From contig JABDLD010000016.1 of NCBI GenBank assembly GCA_013001885.1, forward strand, positions 1 through 64,000: a DNA stretch of 64,000 bases, in the 5' to 3' direction. Of the stretch, positions 27,440 through 37,969 are shown in pieces (position 1 is the stretch's first letter; each line of letters starts with the position of its first letter). The notes under the pieces were generated by a model that saw only the letters and a program-made list of their open reading frames with translations, had not been told where the DNA came from and made no database searches. This stretch comes from Lysobacterales bacterium (GTDB lineage: Bacteria; Pseudomonadota; Gammaproteobacteria; Xanthomonadales; SZUA-36). The position numbers and the translations under genes are program-made.

Positions 27440-28849
27440 CTAACGGGATTGTTGGATGCGGCGGCTGCCCAGCCCGGCCAGAATAAGCGCGACCGCGAGG
27501 GGGATCAGCCGCTCGACCCAGTCGCCGGGTGATTGTATGGTCCAGCTCAATACGACCGTGAGCGTAAAACCGGTGATGAGTGCGGCTATTCGCCAGGAAG
27601 GACGAACCGGCCCGCGCCAGAGGGTGACGACCAGTAGCGGGCCGAATGCTGCCGCCAGCGCCTGCCAGGCAAAAAGCACGCGATTGAAGATTCGGTCGGG
27701 AAAAAAAATCGCCAGGATGATCGCCAGCAGGCCAATGGCCAAGACCACCCAGCGCGCGCGAACCAGGCTCGCGGCGCCGTTGGATTGTTCATCCCTGAGG
27801 TCGTGGCTGACGGCGGATGCCGCGACCAGAAGCTGGCTGTCAGCGGTTGACATGATGGCCGAGAGAATGGCCGAGACCATGATGCCGGCCAGTAAGGCAG
27901 GCAGTAACAGCGTCGCCAGCACAAACAGGAGTTGTTCTCCATCCCCCAGATTTTCAACCAGAATGCGGCCGCACCAGCCCAGCAGCACCATCCCGAAATA
28001 AATAATACAGGCCCAGCCAACAGCTATTTGCCGCCCCCGTTTGATGGCCTTTTCATTCTCGATCGCCATGAACCGGTTGACGACATGAGGCTGTCCCGGA
28101 TACCCAAGGCCAATTCCGAACAATCCGAGAACAAAGCCGAGCGCGGCCGGCAGCGACGCCTGGCCTGTCCACAGCTGGTAGCCGTCCTGTCCCGCACCGG
28201 AGAAACTGCTGATCAATTCTCCCGGGCCGCCCACGGCCAGCAATGCCAGTAGTGGCAGCAACAGGGCGGTAAGCGCCATCAACAGACCCTGCACGGAATC
28301 AGTGACGCTGGCCGCCCAGAAACCGCCGAGCCAGACATAAGCCAGGACAACTGCCGCCCCGATCAATATGGCTGTGCTTTGCTCAATGCCCAGCACACTG
28401 GCGAAAGTGGTGCCCGCAGCCTGGAACTGCGCGGCAATATAGAAAGTAAATGAAAAAAGAATGACGGCTGCGCCCATCCGCATCACGGTTCGCCGGGCCG
28501 GGTCGCCCCGCGGTCCGGCGATGAACTCCGTGAGAGTCAGCGCGCCGGTCGCCCGGCTCTGGGTATGCAGGCGGGGGGCAATGAGATACCAGTTGATCAG
28601 AAACCCCCCGACTGTGGACGGGATGAGCCACACAGCGGGCAGGCCCCACGCAAACGCGGCGCCGCTGACACCCAGCAGGCTCCAGGCAGAAGAGGAGCTG
28701 GCCGATGCACTCAGTGCGGCGACCATCGGGCCGAGCTTGCGGCCGCCCAGGTAAAAATCCTCGCTGTCGGTATTACGACGACTGGCCCACCAGCCGATAC
28801 CGAGCATCAGAAACTGGTAGCCGATCAGAGTGATCAAAATTCCGGTCAC
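27440..28849 (-). CDS. Sodium:solute symporter family transporter
   Basis: A 469-residue inner-membrane transporter with about 12-13 hydrophobic helices. SSS (PutP-like) features include DFYLGGRKLGPMVAALS near the N-terminus, the serine-rich ASASSSSAWSLLG in helix 2 (part of the sodium site in this family) and SAILSAIMSTADSQLLVAASA in helix 8. Relatives carry proline, pantothenate or other organic solutes with sodium; I cannot assign a substrate. The start is a GTG at 28849 with AGGA upstream. It diverges from the TetR gene across 131 bases. Confidence 0.88.
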   Translation of the reverse strand: MTGILITLIGYQFLMLGIGWWASRRNTDSEDFYLGGRKLGPMVAALSASASSSSAWSLLGVSGAAFAWGLPAVWLIPSTVGGFLINWYLIAPRLHTQSRATGALTLTEFIAGPRGDPARRTVMRMGAAVILFSFTFYIAAQFQAAGTTFASVLGIEQSTAILIGAAVVLAYVWLGGFWAASVTDSVQGLLMALTALLLPLLALLAVGGPGELISSFSGAGQDGYQLWTGQASLPAALGFVLGLFGIGLGYPGQPHVVNRFMAIENEKAIKRGRQIAVGWACIIYFGMVLLGWCGRILVENLGDGEQLLFVLATLLLPALLAGIMVSAILSAIMSTADSQLLVAASAVSHDLRDEQSNGAASLVRARWVVLAIGLLAIILAIFFPDRIFNRVLFAWQALAAAFGPLLVVTLWRGPVRPSWRIAALITGFTLTVVLSWTIQSPGDWVERLIPLAVALILAGLGSRRIQQSR

Positions 28850-28945
28850 TGGATTTTCATTCCTGTCGTCAGAGCCTGCAGCATACCGTCTGGGGTTTCG
28901 AGCGTCACGGCAAAGGCTTGACCCGAGCAGTCAGAAGTGTTTATA

Positions 28946-28969
28946 TTTACTGACCGTTCGGTATATATA
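28946..28969 (+). promoter_or_regulatory. Candidate TetR operator and promoter region
   Basis: The core ACCG-TT-CGGT (28953-28962) is a short inverted repeat with further partial symmetry in the AT-rich flanks. This is the usual form of TetR/AcrR-type operators. It lies 18 bases before the TetR start codon, next to a TATATA (28963-28968) that could be the -10 box. Confidence 0.55.
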
Positions 28970-28980
28970 GAGGTCTGACA

Positions 28981-29613
28981 ATGACGGCCAAAGAGAGAAG
29001 GCCCAGGGACGCAGAAGCTACCCGTATGCAGATTCTGGACGCGGCGGAACAACTGTTCGCGACGGGTGGGTTCGGTTCGACATCGCTGGCGATGATTGCC
29101 CGAGCCAGCCATACGCATAAAAGTCTGATCCTGCATCACTTCCAGAACAAGGACAGCCTGTGGCAGGCGGTCAAGGACCGGCGATTTGCAGGATTCATCG
29201 ATGAACAAAAAGAACTGTTCAGCGGCAGAGATGTGACCCTGGCCGAAATGCGCGAGACGACACGGGCCTATTTTAATTTGTTGAAGAACGATCCGGTTCT
29301 CGTGCAGTTGCTCACCCGCGCCGGGCTTGAGCAGGATCTGAGCTGCAGCCAATACGATGAGAAACGGCTTGCGCCTTTCGTGGCGCGCATGCGGGAGGCA
29401 CAGGAAGCCGGGGTTCTGAGAAACGATATACCGCCGGCACATCTGTTGCTGATCATGATTAACGTCATAACGCAGTGGTTCGAGGCGCGGGCTGTTTTTG
29501 CCGGCTGGAGCGAACTGGGCGGAGATGATCCGGATGAATCGTATTTGGGCAGCCTGGAGAAGGTGTTTTTTGAAGGCGCCCTGAATGAAAACATGAGAGG
29601 AATAGACGCATGA
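28981..29613 (+). CDS. TetR family transcriptional regulator
   Basis: The 210-residue protein has an N-terminal helix-turn-helix (about residues 15-62: ILDAAEQLFATGGFGSTSLAMIARAS to LILHHFQNKDSLW) and a helical ligand-binding domain. It overlaps the next gene, the RND adaptor, by 4 bases (ATGA), so it is part of the efflux operon and very probably its repressor. A TetR-type inverted repeat lies directly upstream. The inducing ligand is unknown. Confidence 0.92.
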   Translation: MTAKERRPRDAEATRMQILDAAEQLFATGGFGSTSLAMIARASHTHKSLILHHFQNKDSLWQAVKDRRFAGFIDEQKELFSGRDVTLAEMRETTRAYFNLLKNDPVLVQLLTRAGLEQDLSCSQYDEKRLAPFVARMREAQEAGVLRNDIPPAHLLLIMINVITQWFEARAVFAGWSELGGDDPDESYLGSLEKVFFEGALNENMRGIDA

Positions 29614-30686
29614 AGCCTTTGCTTTACGCTTTGTTGATCGCCGCCGTTAGCGTCGCGGGCTGTGAACCCGGAACTCCGGAGGAGGCGGCATCGGTTCAAC
29701 TGGTGCGGGTGGTGCAAGTGCGCGAGGGCCGTTTGCGCCACTTGCTGTCTTTTTACGGAGTGCTGGAGCCGGTCATCCGGGCGCGCCTTGCTTTTCAGTC
29801 GCCCGGAGTGATCAGCACGAGACCGGCACAAATGGGGCAGGCCGTTCGCGCGGGCGAACTCCTGGCGACGTTGGACAATCCCGACCTGGGTCCGTCACAG
29901 AAAGCGGCGGCTGCCCGGCTGCAGGAGAGCCTGACGCAGCGTGATCAGGCCGAACGCGACCTGGTGCGATTACGTTCGCTGGCGCAGACCGGCGCGGTTG
30001 GCCAGGAACAGGTTGAACAGAAAGCGGCCGAGCTCGCCTCGCTGCAGGCCAACGTGGCCAGGGCGGAGGCTGACCTGGCGGGAACCCGACAGCGGCTTGA
30101 AGATGCGACCCTGCTGGCCCCGTTTGACGGGGTTATTTCGCTGGTTCAGGTCGAGCCGGGTGAATTTGTTTCCGCCGGACAGGCGGTGATGGCAATTGGC
30201 GGTCTGGACAAAGTCGAAGTGCGGGTTCTGTTACCGGCGTCGCTGGTAAGCGAGTTGGACAATGGCGACCTGCTGTCGGTCAAGGTGCCGCAGCTTGACG
30301 AAAATGAGGCAAAAGGGGTGGTGACCGAGGTCTCGTCCATCGGTGAGAAAGAAACGGGGCTGTTCCCGGTCACGGTTGAGTTGTCGGTTGATCCGGCGAC
30401 CACCATGATCCGGCCAGGGATGCAGGCTGAAGTATTGCTGGATTACGCGGACGTCACCGGCTTCATCGTGCCGCTGGCCGCCATTGTCGACCCGGTAGGA
30501 GGCGACCCGAGAATATTCATCATCAATGGCGAGCACGTCAGTGAAGTTCCGGCGTCAATCCTTGCCATCGCGGACGAAGAAGTGGCGATCAAGACCAGGG
30601 CCGCGGCGCTCGGGGAGGGCGACCAGGTCGTCATTGCCGGACACCGGTCGCTGACCGACGGCCAGCAGGTGAGGGTCGTCAAGTGA
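29610..30686 (+). CDS. RND efflux periplasmic adaptor, lipoprotein
   Basis: A 358-residue membrane-fusion protein. The signal peptide ends in a lipobox VAGC (Cys18). It is followed by a barrel/lipoyl half, a coiled-coil hairpin (about residues 90-150, rich in Gln, Glu and Arg), the second lipoyl half (DGVISLVQVEPGEFV) and a beta-barrel/membrane-proximal part. It would link the RND pump to an outer-membrane channel. It overlaps TetR and the pump gene by 4 bases each. No TolC-type channel gene is present, so the channel must be encoded elsewhere. Confidence 0.93.
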   Translation: MKPLLYALLIAAVSVAGCEPGTPEEAASVQLVRVVQVREGRLRHLLSFYGVLEPVIRARLAFQSPGVISTRPAQMGQAVRAGELLATLDNPDLGPSQKAAAARLQESLTQRDQAERDLVRLRSLAQTGAVGQEQVEQKAAELASLQANVARAEADLAGTRQRLEDATLLAPFDGVISLVQVEPGEFVSAGQAVMAIGGLDKVEVRVLLPASLVSELDNGDLLSVKVPQLDENEAKGVVTEVSSIGEKETGLFPVTVELSVDPATTMIRPGMQAEVLLDYADVTGFIVPLAAIVDPVGGDPRIFIINGEHVSEVPASILAIADEEVAIKTRAAALGEGDQVVIAGHRSLTDGQQVRVVK

Positions 30687-33600
30687 AACAGATTGCGCAG
30701 GCGCTGGGTCAGCGGCGGATGATCGTGTCGCTGGTGATCCTGCTCTCGGCGACCGGCCTCGCCGCCTGGTTTGGCATGATCCGGCAGGAAGACCCGGCGT
30801 TTCCGTATCGCTACGGATACGTAATGGTACAGTTTCCGGGAGCTGACGTTGAACAGGTTGAGCACCTGGTTGCGCGCCCGATCGAAGAGGAAATCAGCGA
30901 AGTCGAGGAAATCGATGAGATCAAGACGACCATTCGGGCGGGTTTCCTGCATGTGGTGGTCGGCATGAAACAAACGGTGTATGACACCGACAACGTTTGG
31001 GACCGGGTTCGCGTGGCGGTCGCAAGGGCGAAAGCCCGATTTCCCGAAGGCGTTCTGGAACCGTTCGTAGACGATCGGCAGGTGGACGCCGCCACCGTGG
31101 TGCTCGCACTGGGAGGCAGTAATGACACCATGCAGCTGCAATTGGCGGCGGAGCGCCTGAAAAACCGTCTCTACTCACTCAGCGCGGTCTCGCGCATCCG
31201 CCTTTATGGCGACTCGGGTGAACAGGTCACGATCGCAATCGATGATTCGCGCATCCAGACTCTGGGCATTACGCCCGAGCGAATTGCCGCGCAACTGCAA
31301 TCACGAAATGAAATCGTTCCCGGCGGATTCCTGGAAGTGGATGGACGCCAGACGCTGGTGCGTCCGCAAACTGAATTCAGAAGCATCGAGGAAATTGCCA
31401 ATACGCCCATTGTTTTGACGGCGGCCCAATCCGTCCCTTTGTCCTCGATTGCGGACGTGCGCTTCGAAGTGTCTGATCCGCCGGTGCAAACCGCCTGGAT
31501 GAATGGCGACCAGGTGGTCGCGGTGGCGGTAACGGTCGCGCGAAACAAGGTCAACGTCGTGCAGTTCGGTGAGCGCTTGCGGGAATTTCTGGATGAAATC
31601 CGTCCGGAATTCGCGCCGCTAACCATCGATGAGATGTTTTTTCAGCCGACGCACGTCAAATCAAGGCTCAGCGAGCTTGGAAACTCACTGCTTTTGGGCG
31701 TATTAATCGTGGGGCTGGTTTTATTGCTCATCATGGGGCCCAGGATGGGGCTCGTGGTCGCGCTGATCGTTCCGCTGGTGACGCTTTCCTCGCTGTCACT
31801 GTTCGCCATGGGCGGCGGTGTTCTGCACCAGATGGCCGTTGCCGGAATGGTGATCGCTTTGGGCATGCTGGTCGACAACGCAATCGTCATGGTGGAGAAC
31901 ATCCAGTGGCACATGGACCGGGGCGCCAGCGCTGTTGAGGCGGCGGTGAGTTCGGTTATGGAGCTGGCCCGGCCGCTGGGCGCAGCCACGGGCACGACGC
32001 TTGCCGTGTTCGTACCCATGGCGATTTCCAGGGGGGATACCGCGGACTTTACCCGCGGGATTCCGATTACCATCCTGATCATGCTCACCATGAGTTACCT
32101 GTTCGCGATCCTGGTCACGCCCTTGCTCAGCCAGTTTCTTCTGCGGCCGCGCACCGGCACGGCGCAAAGCAACCGTTTGTCCGACGCCGGCGAGCAGATC
32201 GGGCGTTTTTCCGTCCGGCACGGACCCTGGGTGATGGCGATGGTGGCCGGCCTTATCCTGGCCGCGGTTGCGGGCAGCACCCGGATCGGCCAGGAGTTCT
32301 TTCCGGACACCGACCGCAGCCAGCTGGTTGTCGATGTTTACTATCCGGAAGGAACGCCCATCGGCCTGACGACAGATTTCGTCACCGACCTGGCCGCCGA
32401 GCTTGCGGCGTTCGAACAAAGCACGGACGTCTTCGCTTTTTCAGGCAACTCGGGTCCCCGTTTTTTTTACAATCTCAACGAAAATCCCCGGGCGCCTCAA
32501 ATCGGCAGGGTGGTCGTGAATTCGAAGCAAGTAGAAGACCTGGCGCCCCTGATGAGCTGGGTGCGCAGTGAAGCGGCTAACCGCTGGCCGGAAGTTCAGA
32601 TCGTGGCGCGGCGTTTGTCTCAGGGTCCGCCGGCGCCGGCGCCAGTGGAATTGCAGGTCGTAGGGCAGAATCGCGCAGAACTGGCCCGTTATGCGGAGAA
32701 ACTGACCGCCATGCTGCGGGAAATTCCCGGCACGGCGGACGTCAGGCACAATCTTGGAATCGGCATTCCCAGCCTTAAATTCGAGTTTAATGATTCCATT
32801 GCCGATGCCCGGGGAGTGAGCCGGCGGCAACTGGCCCAGGCACTGGCCAGACAGACTCAGGGCGTTACGGTGGGACATTACCGGGCCAGTGACAAGCCGG
32901 TACCCATCGTGCTTCGGTCACGCGAAGGCCGTCGTTTCGATCTCGGCCAATTACTGGCTGTCAATGCCTATGCCGCTCCGCACCAGGGCGTTCCGGTGAT
33001 GGATACCGGCCGTTCCGAAATGGAATGGCAGGCGGCGGTAATCCACCACCTGGACCTGGAGCCGGTGGTCACGGTCTTTAGCGAGATAGAGGCAGGCAGG
33101 ACGTATCCCGAGGTGTACGAAGAGGTTTTCAGACGGCTGCCCGAGCTGGGTTTGCCGGCGGGAATCCGGGTCATCCCGGGCGGATACCAGGAGTCATCCG
33201 GCGAGGCGAACACGGCCCTGTTCAAGACCCTTCCCATTGGCCTGATCCTGCTGCTGTTTTTCCTGCTGCTCCAGTTCAATTCATTTCGCCGGGTGCTGAT
33301 TATCCTGGTGACCGTGCCGCTTGCGATTACCGGAGTGGTGCCAGGCTTGCTGTTTACCGGGTATCCGTTCGGGTTCACCGCGATGCTGGGAGTGATTACG
33401 CTGGTGGGCATCGTCGTCAACAACGCGATTGTTTTGATTGACACGATTGACTCGCAATTGACCGCGGGTGCCAGTTCCGCTGAAGCGGTAGCGGTCGCCG
33501 TCAGCCGGCGAACCCGCCCGATCCTGCTGACGACGCTGACCACTGTTGCCGGTTTACTGCCTCTGACCTTTGCCAGCAGCACCCTGTGGCCGCCGATGGC

Positions 33601-33712
33601 GTGGTCGATCATTTCCGGGTTGCTGGCGGCGACAGTTCTGACTCTAGGCGTCGTGCCTACGCTGAGTCACTGGCTGCTCAAGCCTCTGAAGTCCAGCAGC
33701 CGCGTTCAGTGA
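30683..33712 (+). CDS. RND family efflux transporter
   Basis: A 1009-residue proton-driven RND pump with 12 predicted membrane helices and two large periplasmic loops. The helix-4 proton-relay motif reads GMLVDNAIVMVENI (Asp398-Asn399). The second acidic residue of AcrB's Asp407-Asp408 pair is therefore Asn, as in many HAE-1 relatives. The second half contains ITLVGIVVNNAIVLID. It starts with GTG inside the stop of the adaptor gene (GTGA). The substrate range cannot be told from sequence; the nearest guess is hydrophobic drugs, bile salts or lipids. Confidence 0.94.
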   Translation: MKQIAQALGQRRMIVSLVILLSATGLAAWFGMIRQEDPAFPYRYGYVMVQFPGADVEQVEHLVARPIEEEISEVEEIDEIKTTIRAGFLHVVVGMKQTVYDTDNVWDRVRVAVARAKARFPEGVLEPFVDDRQVDAATVVLALGGSNDTMQLQLAAERLKNRLYSLSAVSRIRLYGDSGEQVTIAIDDSRIQTLGITPERIAAQLQSRNEIVPGGFLEVDGRQTLVRPQTEFRSIEEIANTPIVLTAAQSVPLSSIADVRFEVSDPPVQTAWMNGDQVVAVAVTVARNKVNVVQFGERLREFLDEIRPEFAPLTIDEMFFQPTHVKSRLSELGNSLLLGVLIVGLVLLLIMGPRMGLVVALIVPLVTLSSLSLFAMGGGVLHQMAVAGMVIALGMLVDNAIVMVENIQWHMDRGASAVEAAVSSVMELARPLGAATGTTLAVFVPMAISRGDTADFTRGIPITILIMLTMSYLFAILVTPLLSQFLLRPRTGTAQSNRLSDAGEQIGRFSVRHGPWVMAMVAGLILAAVAGSTRIGQEFFPDTDRSQLVVDVYYPEGTPIGLTTDFVTDLAAELAAFEQSTDVFAFSGNSGPRFFYNLNENPRAPQIGRVVVNSKQVEDLAPLMSWVRSEAANRWPEVQIVARRLSQGPPAPAPVELQVVGQNRAELARYAEKLTAMLREIPGTADVRHNLGIGIPSLKFEFNDSIADARGVSRRQLAQALARQTQGVTVGHYRASDKPVPIVLRSREGRRFDLGQLLAVNAYAAPHQGVPVMDTGRSEMEWQAAVIHHLDLEPVVTVFSEIEAGRTYPEVYEEVFRRLPELGLPAGIRVIPGGYQESSGEANTALFKTLPIGLILLLFFLLLQFNSFRRVLIILVTVPLAITGVVPGLLFTGYPFGFTAMLGVITLVGIVVNNAIVLIDTIDSQLTAGASSAEAVAVAVSRRTRPILLTTLTTVAGLLPLTFASSTLWPPMAWSIISGLLAATVLTLGVVPTLSHWLLKPLKSSSRVQ

Positions 33713-33851
33713 ACTCATGGAGCGCTTTGCAATCAAAAGATCTCGGTCATTGCCTGAAAAGCAAGATTAGAGGACAATCCGCAATTCACTTTTACCACGG
33801 CAGTTTTCTCCAGACGCTGCTGCATCATTAATAAACAGGAGCAATAACTCA

Positions 33852-34535
33852 ATGAAATCTCTAATAATCAGGGGCATACTGATGTCAGCTGCCCTGCTGA
33901 GCGCCAATGCATTCGCCGTAGAATTGGAAACTGATGCCCAGAAGCTTGGCTACATCATTGGTATGGATATCGGCGCATCGTTGCAGCAGCAGGGCGGGGA
34001 ACTGGATCTGGATGCGCTGATTGAAGCCATTCGGGCGACCTACAACAACCAGCCACTGGCCATGACTCCCGAGGAAGCAGCATCCGTGCGCGAGGCCTTC
34101 ATTGCCACGCGGCGCGCTGAAGCCGAACAGCAGCGCCAGTCAATGGCGGCGATCAATGCAGCGGAAGGCGACAAATTCCTGCTGGAAAACCGCTCGAAAG
34201 AGGGCGTTCAGGTCACCGATTCAGGCCTCCAGTACAAGGTTGTCGTCATGGGCGATGGCGCCAAACCCAATGCGACGGACAAGGTGACCGTTCATTACCG
34301 CGGCACGCTGTTGAACGGGGAAGAGTTCGACAGTTCCTATTCGCGCAATCAACCGACCAGTTTCCAGCTTGACCAGGTGATTGCCGGTTGGACCGAAGGC
34401 GTCGCGATGATGCCGGTCGGCAGCAAATTCATGTTCTACATTCCGCCGAACCTGGCCTACGGGCCCAACGGTGGCGGGCCGATCGGGCCCAATTCGACCC
34501 TGATCTTCGAAGTGGAATTACTGGGCATCGAGTAA
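33852..34535 (+). CDS. FKBP-type peptidyl-prolyl isomerase, periplasmic
   Basis: A 227-residue precursor: signal peptide to about residue 22 (SANAFA), a helical N-terminal dimerisation domain (about 25-120) and a C-terminal FKBP domain from VTVHYRGTLLNGEEFDSSY to LIFEVELLGIE. This is the FkpA/Mip/FklB layout. It assists folding of periplasmic and outer-membrane proteins. AGGAG lies 10 bases before the ATG. ugd starts 6 bases after the stop codon, so this folding factor is probably co-transcribed with the nucleotide-sugar genes. Confidence 0.93.
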   Translation: MKSLIIRGILMSAALLSANAFAVELETDAQKLGYIIGMDIGASLQQQGGELDLDALIEAIRATYNNQPLAMTPEEAASVREAFIATRRAEAEQQRQSMAAINAAEGDKFLLENRSKEGVQVTDSGLQYKVVVMGDGAKPNATDKVTVHYRGTLLNGEEFDSSYSRNQPTSFQLDQVIAGWTEGVAMMPVGSKFMFYIPPNLAYGPNGGGPIGPNSTLIFEVELLGIE

Positions 34536-34541
34536 CGTTGG

Positions 34542-35864
34542 ATGAGAGTTTCAATTGTAGGAAGCGGTTATGTCGGGCTGGTCAGCGGTGCTGGCCTGTC
34601 CGACGTCGGACACCATGTTATCTGCATGGACATCGATGAGGCACGAGTCGAGGGGCTGAAAAACGGCGTCGTGCCGATTTTCGAACCGGGTCTCGACCAG
34701 ATGATCGAGAGCAACTTCAGCCAGGGCCGCCTGGAATTCACTGCTTCGATCGAAAAAGCGGTTGAACACGCTGAAGTCATGTTCATCGCGGTCGGCACTC
34801 CTCCCGACGAGGACGGCTCCGCGGATCTGAGCCACGTGCTGGCCGTTGCGAAGGCGGTGGGTGATCACCTGCAACAGCCCTTGCTGGTCGTAGTGAAGTC
34901 CACCGTCCCGGTCGGAACCTGCCAGAAGGTGCGCGAAGCAATAGAGGCAAGGCTCCGCGAGCGCGGCGTCGAGATTGATTTCTTCGTGGCTTCCAATCCG
35001 GAGTTCCTGAAAGAAGGCGCAGCGATCTCGGATTTCATGAAACCGGACCGGATCGTTGTGGGTGTGGATAACCCCCGCGCTGAATCGCTGTTGCGCGAGT
35101 TGTATGCTCCGTTCAATCGCAACCACGAGAAACTGCTGTGCATGGACGTACGCTCCTCCGAGCTGACCAAGTACGCGGCCAACGCCATGCTGGCGACGAA
35201 AATCAGCCTGATGAATGAACTGTCAAACGTGGCTGCTCACGTCGGCGCGGACATCGAGCATGTTCGCAACGGCATAGGCTCGGATCCCCGTATTGGTTAT
35301 TCATTCATTTATCCCGGCGCCGGTTATGGCGGTTCCTGTTTTCCGAAGGACGTCCGCGCCCTGGAACATACGGCAAGGGCCAGCGGCTACGAGCCCGAAT
35401 TGCTCCAGGCCGTCGAGGCGGTAAACAACCGGCAAAAGCACAAGCCATTCGAACTGCTGAACAGGCACTTCGACGGTGACATGGGCGGCCTGACGGTGGC
35501 GCTGTGGGGCCTGTCATTCAAACCCAACACGGACGACATGCGGGAAGCCCCGAGCCTGTACCTGATCGACTCGATCCTGTCAGCGGGCGGATCGGTGCGG
35601 GCGCATGATCCGGAAGCGGCCGGCGAGGCCACGCACCTGTTTGGTGACCGGAACGGATTCGAGATCATCGACAACCCCTACGCCGCCGCCCGCGGCGCCG
35701 ATGCCCTGGTATTGATCACCGAGTGGAAACTGTACTGGGCGCCGGACTTTGAGCGGCTGGAACGGGAAATGAAGCAGGCCGTCATTGTCGACGGACGCAA
35801 CATCTGGTCGCCGGGTGTGGTTCGCAGCCGCGGCATCACCTACTATTCGATAGGCAGGCCGTAA
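34542..35864 (+). CDS. ugd: UDP-glucose 6-dehydrogenase
   Basis: A 440-residue NAD-dependent enzyme that oxidises UDP-glucose to UDP-glucuronate in two steps. It shows the Rossmann motif [10 protein letters not shown] (residues 7-16), [12 protein letters not shown], and the catalytic Cys266 in [10 protein letters not shown]. The residue pattern matches UDP-glucose rather than GDP-mannose dehydrogenases, but that distinction is not certain by eye. Together with gmd and fcl downstream it supplies sugars for a capsule, exopolysaccharide or O-antigen; no glycosyltransferases are in the window. Confidence 0.92.
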   Translation: MRVSIVGSGYVGLVSGAGLSDVGHHVICMDIDEARVEGLKNGVVPIFEPGLDQMIESNFSQGRLEFTASIEKAVEHAEVMFIAVGTPPDEDGSADLSHVLAVAKAVGDHLQQPLLVVVKSTVPVGTCQKVREAIEARLRERGVEIDFFVASNPEFLKEGAAISDFMKPDRIVVGVDNPRAESLLRELYAPFNRNHEKLLCMDVRSSELTKYAANAMLATKISLMNELSNVAAHVGADIEHVRNGIGSDPRIGYSFIYPGAGYGGSCFPKDVRALEHTARASGYEPELLQAVEAVNNRQKHKPFELLNRHFDGDMGGLTVALWGLSFKPNTDDMREAPSLYLIDSILSAGGSVRAHDPEAAGEATHLFGDRNGFEIIDNPYAAARGADALVLITEWKLYWAPDFERLEREMKQAVIVDGRNIWSPGVVRSRGITYYSIGRP

Positions 35865-35872
35865 GAGGAATT

Positions 35873-36973
35873 ATGAGCAAAACCGCACTGATCACCGGGA
35901 TTACCGGACAGGATGGCGCCTATCTGGCGGAGTTTCTGCTGAAAAAGGGTTACGAGGTGCACGGCATCAAGCGCCGTGCCTCACTGATAAACACCGCCCG
36001 TATCGATCACCTTTATGCCGATCCTCACGTCGAGAATGCCAGGTTCTTGCTGCATTATGGCGACATGACGGACAGTTCCAGCCTGCAGCGGACCATCGCG
36101 CGGGTGCAGCCCGACGAAATTTACAACCTGGCCGCCCAGAGCCATGTCGCCGTTTCCTTCGAGGAACCGGAGTACACGGCGGAGTCGGATGCGGTGGGCA
36201 CGTTGAGGATCCTCGAGGCCATGCGCAATCTTCGCCTGGAGGAGAAATGCCGGTTCTACCAGGCCTCCACGTCGGAACTTTATGGCAAGGTTCAGGAGAC
36301 TCCCCAAACCGAGAATACGCCTTTCTATCCCCGTTCGCCGTACGGTGTGGCCAAGCTTTACGCCTACTGGATTACCGTGAACTACCGGGAGTCCTACGGC
36401 ATGTTCGCTTGCAACGGAATCCTGTTCAACCACGAGTCACCGCTGCGCGGCGAGACCTTCGTCACGCGCAAGATCACCCGGGGGCTGGCGCGGATCGGCT
36501 GGGGCCTGGACGAGTGCGTTTACCTCGGAAACCTGGACGCCAGGCGCGACTGGGGCCATGCGCGCGATTATGTCGAAGCGCAGTGGCTGATGCTGCAGCA
36601 CGGTGAACCGGTCGATTTCGTGATTGCCTCGGGCAAACAATACTCGGTGCGTGATTTCGTCAACAGTACGGCCGAAAGCATGGGCCTTGAATTGGAGTGG
36701 ACCGGCAGCGGTACGGATGAACGCGCCGTGGTCGCCCGGTCGGAAAACCAGGACCTGTCGTTTCGCGCCGGCGATACCGTGGTTCAGATCGACCCGCGTT
36801 ATTACCGCCCGGCCGAGGTTGAGACCTTGCTGGGAGACGCGAGCCTGGCGCGTGAAAAACTGGGCTGGGTTCCCAGGACTTCGTTCAGTGAACTGGTGCG
36901 TGAAATGGTCGATACGGATTTGCGCCTTGCCCGCGAGGAATCCCTGATCGACCAGGATCGTTCAGGAAGCTGA
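35873..36973 (+). CDS. gmd: GDP-mannose 4,6-dehydratase
   Basis: A 366-residue short-chain dehydrogenase/reductase family enzyme making GDP-4-keto-6-deoxymannose from GDP-mannose. The NADP-binding motif is [12 protein letters not shown] (residues 9-20). Catalytic residues Thr133, Glu135, Tyr157 and Lys161 correspond, with an offset of one, to E. coli Gmd Thr132, Glu134, Tyr156 and Lys160. The segment [17 protein letters not shown] is diagnostic. It follows ugd by 8 bases and precedes fcl. Confidence 0.97.
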   Translation: MSKTALITGITGQDGAYLAEFLLKKGYEVHGIKRRASLINTARIDHLYADPHVENARFLLHYGDMTDSSSLQRTIARVQPDEIYNLAAQSHVAVSFEEPEYTAESDAVGTLRILEAMRNLRLEEKCRFYQASTSELYGKVQETPQTENTPFYPRSPYGVAKLYAYWITVNYRESYGMFACNGILFNHESPLRGETFVTRKITRGLARIGWGLDECVYLGNLDARRDWGHARDYVEAQWLMLQHGEPVDFVIASGKQYSVRDFVNSTAESMGLELEWTGSGTDERAVVARSENQDLSFRAGDTVVQIDPRYYRPAEVETLLGDASLAREKLGWVPRTSFSELVREMVDTDLRLAREESLIDQDRSGS

Positions 36974-36991
36974 CGGCTTGCGGGTGTCTTG

Positions 36992-37963
36992 ATGCCGGCT
37001 AGCAGCGAGCAGGGCAGGGTATTCGTTGCGGGTCACCGCGGGATGGTCGGTTCCGCCATTGTGCGCCGGCTGCGGGAACGGGGTCAGCCCGAGGTCATCA
37101 CCCGGAGCCGTCAGGAACTCGATCTGACACGGCAGGCGGACGTCGAGGCTTTCTTTGCCGGGCAAAGCATCAACACGGTTTACCTGGCCGCGGCCCGGGT
37201 TGGCGGAATCAAGGCCAATAACGAATTCCCCGCTGATTTCATCACCGAAAACCTGCAGATACAGACCAATGTCATTGAATCGGCGCACCGGGCCGGCGTT
37301 CAGCGGCTGCTGTTTCTCGGAAGCTCCTGTATCTACCCGCGCGTCGCGGAGCAGCCCATGAGCGAGGATGCGCTGATGACGGGTCCGTTGGAAGAAACCA
37401 ACGAGGCCTATGCCGTTGCGAAGATCGCCGGCATTAAAATGTGCGAGGCCTACCGGCGTCAATTCGGCAGTGACTTCAGAAGCGCCATGCCGACCAACCT
37501 GTACGGTCCGAACGACAATTTCGACCTGGAAACCAGTCACGTGCTGCCGGCGCTGCTGCGAAAATTTCACCAGGCGGTAAAGAGCGGAGCCCATTCGGTT
37601 GCCGTGTGGGGCAGCGGCAGGCCACGGCGTGAATTCCTGCATGTAGACGACATGGCGGCAGCAAGCTGCCACCTGATTGCGCTCTCGGAAGAGCGCTACT
37701 GGTCCGCTGTTGATGACCACTGTTCGCACATCAACGTGGGATGCGGCAGCGATGTCAGCATCGCCGAACTGGCGGAAATGATCGCCTCGGTGACCGGGTT
37801 TGAAGGACAGATTGAATATGACCCCTCCATGCCCGACGGAACGCCGCGAAAGCTCCTGGACATCAGCCGGCTGGAGGCGTTGGGGTGGGCTCCGGAGATC
37901 CCGTTGCAACGAGGAATCAGCGAGACCTACCGCTGGATGTCTGATCACTGGAACGATGGGTGA
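36992..37963 (+). CDS. fcl: GDP-L-fucose synthase
   Basis: A 323-residue epimerase/reductase that converts the Gmd product to GDP-L-fucose with [14 protein letters not shown] is the nucleotide-binding motif. Ser111, Cys113, Tyr140 and Lys144 correspond to E. coli Ser107, Cys109, Tyr136 and Lys140. The ATG at 36992 is preferred over the TTG directly before it. It sits 18 bases after gmd and 6 bases before the DUF2058 gene. Confidence 0.96.
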   Translation: MPASSEQGRVFVAGHRGMVGSAIVRRLRERGQPEVITRSRQELDLTRQADVEAFFAGQSINTVYLAAARVGGIKANNEFPADFITENLQIQTNVIESAHRAGVQRLLFLGSSCIYPRVAEQPMSEDALMTGPLEETNEAYAVAKIAGIKMCEAYRRQFGSDFRSAMPTNLYGPNDNFDLETSHVLPALLRKFHQAVKSGAHSVAVWGSGRPRREFLHVDDMAAASCHLIALSEERYWSAVDDHCSHINVGCGSDVSIAELAEMIASVTGFEGQIEYDPSMPDGTPRKLLDISRLEALGWAPEIPLQRGISETYRWMSDHWNDG

Positions 37964-37969
37964 TCAGGC

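Noticed and set aside
31868-31906. Asn in place of the second Asp in the RND proton-relay motif, as a possible loss of function
   Set aside because: The VDNAIV form is common among active HAE-1 family pumps, so it is not a defect.
36962-37948. A 328-codon open frame on the minus strand
   Set aside because: It mirrors fcl exactly in extent and has no motif of its own.
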